This document shows, piece by piece, positions 12,311 through 25,066 of a stretch of DNA of 64,000 nt. The translations under genes and the position numbers were made by a program. Below the pieces are notes generated by a model. That model searched no databases and was not told where the DNA came from. It saw nothing but the letters and a program-made list of their open reading frames with translations. Location: NCBI RefSeq assembly GCF_963678635.1, contig NC_087066.1, positions 3,097,633 to 3,161,632 of the forward strand. The letters run 5' to 3'. Source of the stretch: Symsagittifera roscoffensis. Taxonomy: Eukaryota; Xenacoelomorpha; Acoela; Convolutidae. Positions within the stretch are counted from its first letter, which is position 1. Each line of letters starts with the position of its first letter.

Positions 12311-13990
12311 GTTTTCTGATTGGATGTTGCAGTCAAATCAGTTTGTATAGCAAAACTATTCGGGCTTTATTTTTTCTACCGATGATTTGGACATTTCTTT
12401 TTGAAGTCGAAATCAATACTGAACTAATATTAAAATACTGCCATGCGCGTGCTTTGGGTAGACTATTGCCAATTTTTGGTGACAGTTGGTAACAACACGT
12501 TCACGCACAGTATGGCCTACAAAAAATACATAACTAACAGAACAAAGATAACCGCTACTGTGAAAATAGCACTGAATGTTACGACCATAACAAAAATAAA
12601 AACTAGAAAATTTTTTTTCAAATTTGTAAAGAATTTTCTGCGTTGTGTAATAAGAAGATCTGATCAAAAACGTAGGCATTTTCAAATTTCAAAGAAAAAT
12701 CAGCAAATTGGGCAACAGTTTTTGAAGAAAGATAACTAAAAAAATTTAAAACTTTTCTTGAAATGTTATGCCAAAATTTTTGAAATAAACAAAATTTTTG
12801 ATTCCCAATATTGCGCTAAAAAGACTCCAAAAAATGATTTCAGTAGAGTAAACTCAAATTGTTATGGCTTAAATTACGCATAATCAAGCTGTTGTTAGTC
12901 TACTCGCTCGCTTTACGCGCTCGAAATTAGACGAAAAATCAAAAAATTCAAACCGGTTTTTCTCGACCACTAGGAAGATTTTTGAAAAAGGATTTATTAC
13001 CTTTCGAGTCACGACTAAAAGATTTTTATTATTAATACAAATCGCTCAAATACCATTGGTATACTAAAATGAGTAACTACAATTACAAGAATGAAAGAGA
13101 ATAAACTGAATTGAAATTGTTTTTTTTTCTGATAAACTAGAAAAATGCAGCAAAGTACAATTGACTTTGAAAAGACAAACATGACTTTGAATTAAAGTAG
13201 CTCAAAACAATTCGCAACATTCTCCAAAGCAGGAAAAAAGTTTATTTGACACTATGAAGGTAGCTAATGTAACACTCATATTCCTTTCCCACTTCACCCA
13301 CGTCCAACAAAAAGAAGAAACAAAAGTAACAAACTTACTATATGCACCATGAACTTTACAAGAGAAGCTCAAATACACAATCAGAGCGCAAACAGTGTAA
13401 AGACTATAAACGTTTCAATCAGATATCTCAACAGGGAAAAAATTTACTGAATAAATTTACTGAATAGTTAAAATCAATCGACGTAAAATATAGCTGATGA
13501 ATTGATAAGTGTTAAATGTGCCAAATCTGGGCTTAGAGTCGGCTATAATTTCGACAAAAAATTCGAGTTAGATGGATGATAAAATTGGAAGTCGGATCCC
13601 AAAAAAAGAAGAAATATGTGAGTTGTTAATTTGAGCAGTTTTGGCTGGGTTGTAGTTGTTGTAGGACATATCTGCGTCCCCTCTAGTTTCATTTTCAATC
13701 ACTGACGAAATAATGCTTACCTAGTCTTGCAGTAGTGTGTTAGTTTCAGCCAAAAAGAATATCTCAACTATCATATGTGGGTCTAAAAAAGAATTGTGAG
13801 TAGTGGTTTTTTTGTGGATTTCGGCTTTCAATGTGTTGCTTTCTGCAGTTTCTCCAAATAGGGTCAGAAAGACTCATTGACAGGTGATGACAAAACCTCT
13901 GATCTGCGAGTTCTCCGGCGTCTTGCTGGGACAAATAACCTAATTCAATGGTCGCTCTGGTTCTTCTTCTCAATTGATGTCCACTCTAGC
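12311..13990. other. Gene-free AT-rich spacer
   Basis: Short open stretches on both strands look like chance products of AT-rich DNA. No domain, repeat or splice pattern was recognised. Confidence 0.6.
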
Positions 13991-14060
13991 GGTCGGTGCA
14001 ACTCGGTCGATGCAACTCGGTCGGTGCAACTCGGTCGGTGCAACTCAATCGGTGCAATTT
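13991..14060. repeat. 14-bp minisatellite, five units
   Basis: The unit GGTCGGTGCAACTC is repeated five times in tandem, the last unit degenerate. The unit length is not a multiple of three, so the open frame that crosses it is unlikely to be coding. It lies directly upstream of copy B of the segmental duplication. Confidence 0.9.
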
Positions 14061-14372
14061 TGAACTTATCACGTTGTCCTACGTCTGAAAAAGCTGCCCG
14101 TTGGGATAGAAGGAGTGTCAGTAATCGCTGAATTTAAAGTCGGTTTTGTCTCTTTAAACGACATCACTTATCTTTTTGATTTAACTGTGTATAATTATCG
14201 TTCTACGACACCATTGGATCTATGGTATCTCAATGTGCAAATATTAGATTGATTTTATTCCTCTAGTAGAAACTTTAAAAATAGTTGACATAAAATACGA
14301 CCCATTGTCCACTCTAATGGTGTTTGGAAGTTCATAGAGATTGCAGTCATTGGATGGAAAATATTACATTGA

Positions 14373-14813
14373 TTATATTGAGGTGGTTCTCAACACTTTC
14401 GCCTTTGGAAAATTTGAGAAACTGTCGATGCAAAAGAAGATATAAACTTTTCCACCACAATTTTTATCCAGCGGGTCGGCGAAGTCCAAATCAATTTTTT
14501 CAATCGATTCTTTGAGTTCGGGAAATTTCTGAAAGTTTGCTGCGCTCAATATTAGATGATGGTTCTTACCAGTTATTATGCTATCTGAGCAATTTATCCC
14601 ATGTTGGTAAATTTTTCTGTAAAATTGAGGCCACCAACACTTTGCTGCCAATGACTTCAAATCAAGCTGTCTGGGTTTGGTTTCAAGAAAAAGGGCCATG
14701 AAAGGAGATCCAAGAGCTGAAGGAAAAAAGAGTTTGTTGTCATCAAACAGCAGTCCATCCTTAATAATTAACTCCGGTTGAAAAACCTTGTTGTAAGCTC
14801 CAAACTTTCCCAA
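14373..14813 (-). pseudogene. Ty3/gypsy-type integrase remnant, copy B
   Basis: The 146-codon open stretch matches copy A (8841-9281) along its length. It keeps the zinc-region remnant with CWWPQFYRKIYQHGI and the first catalytic Asp in IDLDFADPL. It differs at about eight or more residues, mostly conservative. As in copy A, the rest of the integrase and pol is absent. The fragment evidently existed before the segment was duplicated. Confidence 0.7.
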
Positions 14814-16582
14814 TTTCCACCTCCTTCATATTGCTGTTGTTGTTCACCATTAAATTAAATATACAATTTTTCTATAGTTTTTAAATATTTTAACAAGGGT
14901 TGATATGATATGGGGGATGAGGGTAAGTTGAGATCTCATCTGGTTCATTGATAAGTTTCGATGTATTTGAGACATTTGATTGCACATAACTTTTACTTGA
15001 ATGTTCTGATATTTAGCGCTAGCAGTTTTTTTTGGCGTGAGAACTTGATTGAAAATGAATAAATTTGTCTAACGTCTGTTGGACAGAAAAAGAGGGAAAA
15101 CATTACTGATCTGATAAAAAAAATTTGTTTTAATTATTTTTTGAGACAAATCCTAAGGAGTACAACAACTTGTACAAAAACCTGAGCGCGAGTTGTTCGA
15201 ATTGCAGTTTCAACGTGAGTCTGTGAAATTATTGAGAATAATAGCAAAGAATAACCGTGGATATGTCATAATTCTTCCCATTTTCTGCCCGATGGGAGTA
15301 CTTTCTGTTTGCTATTGGCGTCCAATGAATTATCAAAACATACAATTCGCTATTCCTAAATTCTTCCTTTACATCAATCATAGGCAAAAAAAAACTTTTT
15401 CTTGTGATTTCTTGTGAAGTTTGCGACTACCAATTTCCTTAGTACTATGAAATTGGGCGATTTTTCCTGTTTAAGGTCTTAGAAGAAGATCTGTAAAGCC
15501 CATATCTTTCTCGGTTACAGTTCGATATTCAAAATAAAAAGTTAACAGTCCATGTACCAAATATTCACTACAGATTAATTGTTAAACGTCGTCGTCACTA
15601 AATCCCTCCTTTGCCAATTAATTTATCACATATCAAAATATTCTTCTTCTACCTTCAGTCGTTCCGATGGGAGATAGTGACAATTCTTATTGTGTATTTT
15701 TTATACACTATTTACAGCCAATTTCCTTGATATTCTTGCACAGTCTTCTCAAGTGTCCCTTGGATTTACAACTTCAACAAATTTCGTTCGCTGGACATAC
15801 GTTTAGATGTGTTTCGGTAAAAGCGTTGCCACATTTCATTTCACGACTTAGACTGTTCTCTGTTCAAGTTTGGTTCTCTTTTCACAGGATCTCCTTTCAC
15901 TCCTTTCCTTTGTTGACTGCCTGATTTAGGGCATCTACTGGAGTAAGCGTTTCTGATAAATGTCTTTGTTGAAAATCGCGAGTTTGTATGCTGAAAAAAA
16001 GTCACGTATCCAACCTTGCTCAAAAACATCAACTATCTCCCAGGAACAACTCATAATTTCCTAGATTTTTTTGTTCGCAATTTAGTAGTTTGTACTGCTC
16101 GAAAGGAATGTTTGAACTTTTCCTTAATGCGGATCTAGGAGATCAAAAAATTCTTTGAAATACCGACAAAATTTTCATCTTGGGGCGTTTTGCGCAAACA
16201 CTTCATTTCTTTTTGTTCCTGGGATCAAGTAAAGCGTAGATCTTACTCTTTTAATTTCCTCGCATCTTCTAATGCTACCAAATTTTCGTTTCTCCTCCGA
16301 GATCTTTTTTCTTCTGCCACTTTATAAACTCGCTTGACATATTTGTTTCTAGCATCCCTTGCTTTCCTCGTCAGTTCATTTTCTGGATCTTGAGGTCCTT
16401 CTAATGTGGGAATTCCGGTTCCCGCCAAGAATGATTTTATCAAAATGCCAACATCTAAGTTCTCTTAGGCGATTCGATAAAACTTTTTTTTCGAAATTTA
16501 TTTGAAATTTTTAAAGTTGATTGGTGGCAAGTGTATACCAATTGGCAATTATCCGTTGTACGAGTTCAAGGATGGGAGAATT

Positions 16583-16629
16583 CTACTTTTTTGCTGCGGT
16601 TCGATTCCGGACCGCATCAAAAATTTTTG
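16583..16629. other. Hairpin with B-box-like sequence, copy B
   Basis: This is the duplicate of the hairpin at 11229-11275. It keeps GCTGCGGTTCGATTCCGG but has one stem substitution (CCGCATC instead of CCGCAGC). The change argues against strong constraint on the stem in this copy. Confidence 0.45.
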
Positions 16630-17239
16630 TTGATGTCTTATTTTTGGCTTTCATCCAGTTTTTCACTTCTTACCAATTTTAAGCTACTTATTCTGGTTTT
16701 CTGGTTTGTATTTGTGATTGCAGCTTCGCCTCTTGTTTCATTGAAGCAGTTTTTGCGTGATAAACTTTTTTCAATTTGTTTTACATTTATAAAATGTATG
16801 TTTCTTTTTTTTGTCATCGCCACATAAAAAAATCGCCACATTTTTGTCGATACAATTAAAAAAGCAATGACTCACTGTGCTGAATTTTAACCTAGAAAAA
16901 TGACCAAAATATTTTTTTCATAAAAACTGTTCTGAATATTTGTTTTTGTGGCCCAACAAAATTTTAAACCGACTTTAAATTCAATAAATGCGATTTTTGC
17001 AAGCAAGGCGAAGAAATAATTTGCGAATTTAGAATTAACACTGGGAAAAACTATGAGATTTTTGTAACTTAATTTGCCCAAAGTTGTAAGAACAACCCTT
17101 CCTTTACTGAAAGAAGACTTTTACGCATCAAATTTAGTGTCTTTCAATCAAACTTGACCACGATTTGTCTGTTTCAAACTTCTGATACAGTCACAAAATT
17201 CAGTAGTTCCAGTTTTTAGTTTTCATGAGACATTCACAT

Positions 17240-17490
17240 ACCTGGTTGGGTCATACTTTGAGCACGTCAAAAATACACTGAAAGGACATAAAACGAGCAA
17301 ATTTATTTGTCAAGTGATGAACTGAAAAAAAATTTGTTTGTTTTTGTCTTTGTTGTTTTCTCTGCAAGAATTGGAGATTCACTGTTGACTTTTTAACATA
17401 TGGTGAATTAAACGGTTTATTCAAAATAAGGTCAAAATTGTACTTATAAATGGCCGGCCAATATTTGTCAACTTATTTGAGAGCGACAGA
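17240..17490. repeat. 250 bp repeat, copy 2
   Basis: Matches about 9950-10200. It lies outside copy B, as if moved relative to copy A. Confidence 0.8.
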
Positions 17491-19430
17491 GAGGTTTTCA
17501 TAGTGCCAGAAAGACCGCGTAAACGGCAGAAGCACTTTAAAACTTTAAATTAACAGTTGTATTCGTTGGAAAGCCAAAGGTCTAAGCTAGGCCGTCATAT
17601 AAGAAAATAGAAAAAGTGCTAAGCTTTATGTCAGGAATTGTCTGAAAGTTCAGCAATTTGTTTGGTAACAAGCCAAAATCTGAGTCAAAGTTTATTTCAT
17701 AGCTGATTAGTTTTTGTCTTCCTTTTGAGTAAAAGAAATTTTATACGACGGCCCAGCTGAAGTATTTAGTTTTTCAACAAAGTATAAAATTTAAAACTGC
17801 TTCTGCTGATTACGCTGACATTTTGGCCCTAAGAACACCTTGCTGACTCCCTCCTGTTAAATGGCCAACCAAAAACATTATAGGTTTTTTAAAACATGCC
17901 AAATTTTCTTTTATGTCAAACTGTAGTCGTAGAGAAAACGACACAAACGTGAAGTTTTTTTGGTTCATTTCATAGCCTGAAAACTTAAAGTTGCAGCTTC
18001 TATCTTCCGTGACTGTAGTATCAAAAATGAGTGTATTGGCGAAAAAACCTAAATAACCTAAAATGTTTACGGACTCAATCGATAATTTTTTTCCATCTGA
18101 GATTAATAGGGAAAAGAATAAATGAAGTCACTGGACATGGAAGTGTTACCTTTTATTTTTCTGCATTTTTGTCACATTTCTGCCGTTTTACTTTCAACGA
18201 ACAAAAACTCGCAGTTGAAATTTTGACATGTGATGATTGAAATGATTCGTCAAAACACAAGCAAATAAAAAAACCGTAAAAATTTGCTTTTGAAGCATCC
18301 TTTGACTATATAATCAGATGGCGTCAGAGAAATGTTCCTGCTACCAAGAAATTGTTTTTAAACATCAGAAGCAGTTTGAACTTTTAAGACTTTGTTTTTT
18401 GAAAAATTGCGTATCTAAGCTAAGCTCTCATATAAGATTTTTGTTAGCTACAAAAAAAAATTCTACGCAACTTCGAATCAAAATTTACTCAGCTGTTGGT
18501 ATTTTACTGAAGAGACTGCTGAATGATCAGTCAACTTTTGTCTAAGTGATAAGCTAAAGTTTGATTCTGTTTTAAGCGAGGGAAAACCTATGAGAGGACC
18601 TAACGTAGACCCTTAAATTTGCTACAAATTTTTCAAGGTCGAATTTCCAAATGAAATCTGCTGTTTACAAGGCTTTTTGGCAACTCCCTGACACTTTCTG
18701 TTAAATGGCCAAACGGACGCCCTAGCAAAAAGTTTCTACCGATATTATACGGCTGTAATTCAGCAAAAATTTTGATATACCATATCTCAAAATTTCAACG
18801 TATACATTTTGTAGCTGAAGTTTGAACAGCAGAAAAATTTCTTTGTTCATTTATTTGCTTGAAAAGTAAAAAATTGCAATTTTGAAGTCCAGCGGCAGTA
18901 TTTTTTTAAAAATGAGAGAAGGAGATCACCGCTTTTTTGTTACGCAATCTTTTTTTCAAACGAACAGGTTTTTGCAAATTCTTAGTCAAATAACGATCTT
19001 AATCTTATTCTTATTTCTTAAGTCTCAGGAAATTTTTACAAATAACGGAAAACGATAAGGTTAAAAGATAAAAATTATCTTTGATACTCTCGAATTGGTC
19101 TGGTTATAAACAAAGTCAAAACTACCTGATTTCAAGGGGTTACTAATGTATACTAGCAATCATATAAAGGACACTCTGAACTTTTCACACCATCTAGTGT
19201 TTATTAAAAAGAAAGCTTTGTCAACCTGATTGATTTATGTTTTCTTCAATAAATGTCAAAACTTATTTCGACGAGAGATTGTAGTCTTCTGTTGAGATGT
19301 TTTTTTTTCGGCTCGCAGTAGCTTTTCTCTGGGCATTATAATGCTTCACACGGCCAGAAAGGGTCAGTTGAAGACTGGGCTTGTACAGTTTTCCAGTGAA
19401 AAATTGATTGTAGAACATTGAAGGCTAAAC
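17491..19430. repeat. Gene-free spacer with an old, diverged duplication
   Basis: Parts of about 17500-17900 resemble about 18330-18740. Shared words include CAGAAGCA, CTAAGCTA, TCATATAAGA and CTGTTAAATGGCCAA, in the same order and spacing. This suggests an old tandem duplication with a period of about 0.84 kb. At about 18975-19030 there is a weak match to the inverted-repeat arm family (CTTAGTC..ATAACGATCTTAATCTTA). No gene is seen. Confidence 0.5.
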
Positions 19431-19431
19431 G

Positions 19432-19935
19432 TTAAACAAGACTGCTGGTATCAGGGCCCTGAATGTTCCGACTGCCTTATAAAGTTTATGGAGCAGTAAT
19501 AACATTAAGAAATTCAATTTAAAAAAATACAATGAAATTTTTTTTAATTTGAAATTTTTCATGAAGATCATCCCCCCACACAACATATAAAGTACAAAAG
19601 AACAGATTTCGCTCCTTATGACAAATAAGCTTCCTTGAACCAATTTGGAACAATTTCTAAGGCGGATTAAATCTCCGCTTATGCGTTAATAGCGAGAGTA
19701 TATCGCGCGTTAATTGTCAGAAATTGGCCGAAATGGCAGTCTTTAAACCCCCATAACTTTACGAAAAATGATCACAGGTAGAATATTTTTTGAAATTGGA
19801 GCTCAAGACAACAATACTTTTCAGCTGAAAAAAAATCCGTCAAAAATTTTAAAGAAAAAAACTACCCCGAGCACAAATATTCCGTTACTTTCGTTACAAA
19901 CGTCGGAACAAAAAATCATTCTAGTGGATCAAGAA
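19432..19935 (+). repeat. Dispersed hairpin element, near full length
   Basis: The 5' part reads GACTGCTGGTATCAGGG, then CCCTGAATGTTCCGACTGCC and GGAGCAGTAATAACATT. The 3' part reads CACAAATATTCCGTTACTTTCGTTAC followed by GTCGGAACAA. The middle resembles 40990-41500 (shared ATTGGCCGAAA-like and CCCATAA words). The spacing between the two ends is about 430 bp. It lacks terminal inverted repeats and coding capacity. Confidence 0.6.
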
Positions 19936-20100
19936 TATAGATTGATAGGTGGATAAGCTTTCTTAGATGGAACCATAAATTATGTAGTTTTGTTTTGATT
20001 AATATCAGTCACCGATGCGTTCACTTAAAATGGTGACTTGTTTGTCATTTAGGTTTTTCTTATATCATTGTATGCAGAGCAGAGCCATAATGATGACAAA

Positions 20101-20525
20101 CAGGGGCGGGCTCAGGGGGGCGACGCCCCTTCCTCAGCGATTCGACCCCCACCAACAAAAAGGTCCCCCCCTTTGGTACTTTTGAAGAAATCCATTTTTG
20201 GCCGACGGACCCTAAAATTTTTCTAAAGGCGCCTTTGGCGCCAATAATATTATTTTTGAGGGGGAGCGCGCCAAAAAAAAACCCGGTTTTTATTTTTATA
20301 GTGAAAATTTTCCAAAAAGCGCCCAAAAACAGCTTTTTTGACATTTTTTTTTCAAAATTTGCCTGCAGCTTAGAAAATTTGGCCAAAACAGCGTCTTTTC
20401 AGTGCTTTAGGAGAGCTCGGAAAACCAATTTGGTCGACCTAAATAAAAGGTCGTCAAAATTTTCGAATTTTTTTGAAAACCCGCCCCCCCCCCCCCCCGT
20501 CGAAAAAATCCTAGATCTGCACCTG
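20101..20525. mobile_element. hAT-like MITE, 425 bp
   Basis: The left end is CAGGGGCGGG, and the right end in reverse complement is CAGGTGCAGATCTAGG. This fits hAT-type termini (CAGGG...). The flanks ATGACAAA (20093-20100) and ATGGCAAA (20526-20533) match at 7 of 8 bases, the expected 8-bp target duplication. The interior has a long C run and TTGGCGCCAA-like words, and no transposase. Related copies lie at 34248, 35314, 36190 and 36801. Confidence 0.75.
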
Positions 20526-20533
20526 ATGGCAAA

Positions 20534-21394
20534 CCAATTTATTTTTGCTCCTTTGGTGTGCGAGGACAAAGCAACGTTGTGGAGTTAAAAGTGGACAGAA
20601 AAGAAAAACTCAAGCAAGTAGCATCATCATTTTGAGGTGTTTCGTGTGTTCTTTTGATAATATATGTAAAGTTAGTTTGTGGAATACTGATTGAGGGAGC
20701 ATTCGATTTATTTGTTGCTATTTTTTGTGCATTTGACAAATTTTAAGTAAGAATTCACTTGAAAATGAGGTTACGGACAATTATTGTAAGCAAACATTTG
20801 ATTTGCTTCTTGTATGTGATCGAGTGACTTGTGGGAATCGTGGGAGATGAGATAAAGAAAGGAGGCTTTAATTTGTTCGCGTGGAAAAATAACATCTCAA
20901 AGTTTTTCGAAATCACAACTTTGACAAGTTTGACGTGTGCTAATCAGTTTTGAGTCGTTGAGGCGACCGTTGTAGAACTCTGAACGAGTCGAACGGGCTG
21001 ATTTTACTTGCTTTAACTAAACTTTACTATCTACGCCAATTTGAAATTTCGTCGGTGTTTGGGAGGGAACATAAACATCAGAACAAGTTTCCACTTCGTA
21101 ATGATTTGATTTGAAAAAGTCCATTTCTGCGATTGTAACAAAAAATTTGAAAAAAAATAGAAGAATTGACCAAGCGTCATGTAGTCATTGAAAAAAAAAT
21201 TTAATTTCTGTAAATTTCATTCAGATGATATTACAAAAGCCCTGTACTCTGTAGCCTGAAGATTCACCATGACAAAAACGTCATAATCAAAAATTTAATA
21301 TAAATTGATAAAATCGTCCAGCTGTAATCAATTATCAGAACACTCAATACTGTTTCAAAACTTCAACAACTCAAAAGCAAGATGGCAGGTACTA
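20534..21394. other. Gene-free spacer
   Basis: AT-rich DNA between two transposons. No gene, repeat or structure was recognised. Confidence 0.6.
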
Positions 21395-23646
21395 CCCGGG
21401 TTGCCCACCATAGAAGATAATGCGCAACCATGCACATCCATGCATGATTTGCATGGAGAATGACTAATCATACGTAGCACATACGTTGGTTTCGAAAACC
21501 CTCAAAATAGCTTTTTAATGGAGTAGAATAGTAATAAAACGGTTTCTCATTGATATGCAAGCTGTTGGTAAAATATCAAAACTTTTCACCATGCAAATCA
21601 TACGTTGCAACATATATGGTGCTACGTATGGAAGAGACTTTTCACCATATTTTTTTTTCTCCAGAAAACCGTAAAATAGAGGTTAAATGACAACAATGAC
21701 TGAGAAAAAGTATCTGTAGTACAAAATACACTTTTATTAGATTTTAAATTTTTCTACCATGCAAACCATACGTCGCACCATAAATAGCGCTATTTATGGA
21801 ATCGATGTTTCTTTACAAAAACAACTTTACTAGTGCAGGCAACAGCACAACCAAAATTGACGGAAATTTTGTGAATTTCGAGGTTTATTTGCATTTTCAA
21901 ATTTTGAGGGGGTAAACTGAAAACATTATTTTGGAAAAAAAATGCGTGAAGATTGGTGAAAAATGTTTTATTTTCAATTTTCCTAAAATTTTTCTCCTTC
22001 CGGAGCAAAGCTTTATTTGGTACGTCTTGAAACGAATTACAATAAAACTCCGTCTCAAACAAATCGTGTCCAATTACCACAAGATATTTTAAAATTTGGA
22101 TTTTTTTCAATAGTAATTCAATTAAGAAACTTAAAACAATATTTCCATAGAAGAAAAAAAATTTAAAAAAAACATTGAAAAATTAACCAAACTTAATGTA
22201 TTCTGTTACCCTTTAGGTTTTTTTCTTACAACACTTTAGGGAGTAAACTGAGGCTCAATAGTTTGGGGAATATGCACTTTTTTCTCGTAAAGAACTTTGT
22301 TCACACAATGACAGAAGCTACTTTCTCCATAGCTGTTCTTTTGTCAAATAACAGACATATTCAGAGAAAGTCTGCGTTTTGAATGGCCGTTGACTTGTAA
22401 TTTGTTTTTTGTTTGTTGGTTTTAATTTTACCACTTCCAATTTTATTTTCGTCTATTTTCTTTTTCTTTGTTTTCGGCTTAAAACTTTTCGGCCAGATCT
22501 ACATCGGCCTATTAGGCTCAACGGGTGTCCACAAGAATTGCAAGGCTTGGTACCGCTTCCGAGTTTCGTTTCGATGTTTATTTAGCACTCATATGTCTTC
22601 TTAGATCAGTTTTCTTTAAATTAACTTTAATTCAGACGAAACCAAGACAAATATATAAAAAATTTTGAAAATCTTGCCATAGTTACACTTGTGATAAACA
22701 AGGGTACTGCAATTGTCTTTTAGACTTTTTTCTCGTGAAATTTTTTCCTAAGATTCATCTGCTCGACCTATTTATCTATTGGGCCTGTTGCAACAGACAT
22801 TTTTTGTGCATGTTAACATTTTAAACGAAATTTTGATCGAAGTTTGCATTTTGTGTTGGTTATAAATTTGATCGCTTGAAAAAATTTTCGTTGGATTTTT
22901 TCTTGTGTTTTTTTTGCAGAATCTGTTTTTTAGTTTGCGACGATTTCGTTGTATTGCAAGTGATGTGAAGCTCTGCTTTGCCTCTGTTGAGTTTTTTTTA
23001 TTTGATGGTTATTATTTTATTTTATGTGTTGTTAATCTTTCATGTTTCTGAAATGCCTGTTTTTTTTTAGACAGTTTTGTGAAAGTTATTCAGCCATCAC
23101 CAGGTATGTTTTCCGGCGTCATCAGGTAAAGTTTTCTACATCGGATAAAAATGTGCTTTGCTTGGGAACCAAATTTTTGCTCTGAACGGCGGAAAAAAGA
23201 TTTTTACTACCAACGTCTTTGAGGTCGTTCAGAGCACTTTTTGGATGCCCACGAGAATAATGCATTTATTTGATTATTCAGTTTCTATGTCGCGCCAAAT
23301 ATGGTTCTTTGTTAATCATATGTAGCGCCATCATATATGTTTCCATGGTATCCATACGTCGCGCCATGCATGGTACCATAGTAACCATACGTCGCGCCAT
23401 GCATGATACCATAGTAACCATACATTGCAAGCTTCCATGGTGACATATAAATTTTCAACATCCCTGGTAAAAGTATCAATATTGTTTAATTTGAAGTCCC
23501 CCATACTTTAAAAAATTTGGAATCATACGTCGCGCCATGCATGGAAAATGTGTTATTTTAACATAAAAATACGTCGGCAATTTTTCATGGCTTCCATGGA
23601 ACCATGCATGGTGCGACGTATGGTTGCACATTTTGGTCAACCCGGG
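21395..23646. mobile_element. CCCGGG-terminus inverted-repeat element, 2.25 kb
   Basis: The left end is CCCGGGTTGCCCACCAT. The right end in reverse complement is CCCGGGTTGACCAAAATG. The immediate flanks are both TA, which fits a 2-bp target duplication. The word CATACGTCGCRCCATGCATGG recurs in variants near both ends, in opposite orientations (near 21470, 21600, 21770, 23350-23420, 23525, 23600-23625). No transposase is seen, so it is probably non-autonomous. The same 12-bp terminus bounds the element at 60436-61353. Confidence 0.65.
23352..23417. repeat. 33-bp tandem duplication inside the CCCGGG element
   Basis: Two adjacent 33-bp units begin CCATACGTCGCGCCATGCAT and differ at one base. 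A degenerate third start follows. Each contains the CCATGCATGG palindrome or its variant. Confidence 0.85.
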
Positions 23647-23869
23647 TAATCAAAAAGATAAACAGACAGCTCCAAGAACGTAAGCAAACAAAACTCAACA
23701 GATCAACTGTTCAAACTAGATGGTGTTCTAAAATATGCATAAAGAACATTTATCTCCGCTTAAGAATATTGAATCATAGTATAAAATTAGCCGAAACTTA
23801 AAAATCTATTTTGAGTTTAAGACCAACGGTCAACCCTCTCTCTAAGCATCTCAGTTTTTCGATCGTCTA

Positions 23870-24320
23870 TACAACTGAGCGTTCGGTCAGTTGTTATCCC
23901 TTACTCCTTTCACCTTCTTTCTCACCTTCTGAATGTGATCAATCAGAAATCCGCCCAGTTTGTTCACAGCCGTTTGTTTCCGCGAGCTTTTTCTTGAACT
24001 CGCATAGTCCGAAGCGTGGTCGTGCGAGTCTTGACTCGAGTACGAGATCAGTCTTTGCTTAAGCGGCCGCCCCGCGTTTTTTTCTTTGTGGCTGTTGCAC
24101 TCACTTTCCGGCTGTTAATCGACTCGCCCCTTCTCTGGTGCGCTCGCTGCCCAAATCGCGGTTACTTCCGTCTCCTTGGCTTTTTCCGTAGCAGAGTTGT
24201 TATTTCTCGCTCCGTTATCTTCGTGGGCCGCGTTGGCTCGTTTCGCACTCTCGCTCCGCGTCTCCCGATTTGCTTGACCCTTGTCCCGCTTTGATAGCTT
24301 TTCCTGTGGCTGTCGCCCGA
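23870..24320. other. GC-rich, CpG-dense island
   Basis: In contrast to its AT-rich surroundings this stretch is rich in C, G and CpG, including a NotI site (GCGGCCGC at about 24063). The + strand is pyrimidine-rich. It contains TCAGTT-like initiator words near 23850-23900. It could be a promoter/5' UTR, a solo LTR or a GC-rich element. Open stretches crossing it show no known domain. Confidence 0.45.
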
Positions 24321-24331
24321 CATGGCAGTAG

Positions 24332-24636
24332 TGTTTGACAATATTTTTTAAAATTTTTGTGCACGAAATATTCCGTGCTAATTACCAAGATTTTAACTCT
24401 CCTTGTTTTATAATGAATCTAGCTGCATAGTTACTTATGGCCCGGTAGCAAACATCGTAAATCAAATCAAACATTTTTATTCTACCTTTTAGCTACAATT
24501 TTAAAGTCTTCAGACCGAAAGTTGAAATTTAACTACGGTTTAATTTTTAACTTTGTGAATGATTCGTGATCTAAATAAACACGGCTATATATCGTGGTGC
24601 ATTGCAAATCATTTCCAATTAAACGCTGATAAACAG
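24332..24636. repeat. 306 bp direct repeat, left copy
   Basis: Begins TGTTTGACAATATT and ends GATAAACAGT. It is nearly identical to 25067-25373, with only a few substitutions and one indel. The TG...CA-type ends and the 430 bp between the copies would fit a small LTR-flanked (TRIM-like) element. However, no primer-binding site, polypurine tract or clear target duplication is visible. Confidence 0.75.
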
Positions 24637-25066
24637 TTTAATTCTTCTTCCGAGCGTGAATCCAAGTCGTCTCAGTTTTGCGTCAGTCAACGTCGCTCGC
24701 TTCTTGTTATGAGCTGTACAAAATAGTTTTTGTTAAATTTTAGCACTTTATCCGATTTTTTAAATGTTACATATCATTGCTGAAGGCCAGCGTGAGAAAC
24801 GATCTACCGCTACTAGAAAATACTTTTCGGGTTTGTTCAAGTATTTAATCGGACCCCAAAAATTAGTTCTTGGGCATTTGATGACCTGCCCACTTAAAGA
24901 TAATACAGTTGGTTTCACCTTAATTCAGCAATTATTACCTCTCATTGTGGCTGTTTTTCATTTAATTCAGTTGTCTGGAACTTTGGTAAATTAAATCAGT
25001 TGCCTTGACAGGAAAAAAAGAATTAAAAAATGTTTTCTCGTTTGTTTAGTATTTTTCAGTTTTCTT

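Larger units (their letters stand above)
14118..17015. repeat. Segmental duplication, copy B
   Basis: Second copy of the 8640-11700 segment, in the same orientation and displaced by 5.35-5.53 kb. The offset changes along the block because copy A has insertions that copy B lacks. Copy B has its own unmatched stretches at about 15440-15556 and 15990-16215. Confidence 0.85.
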
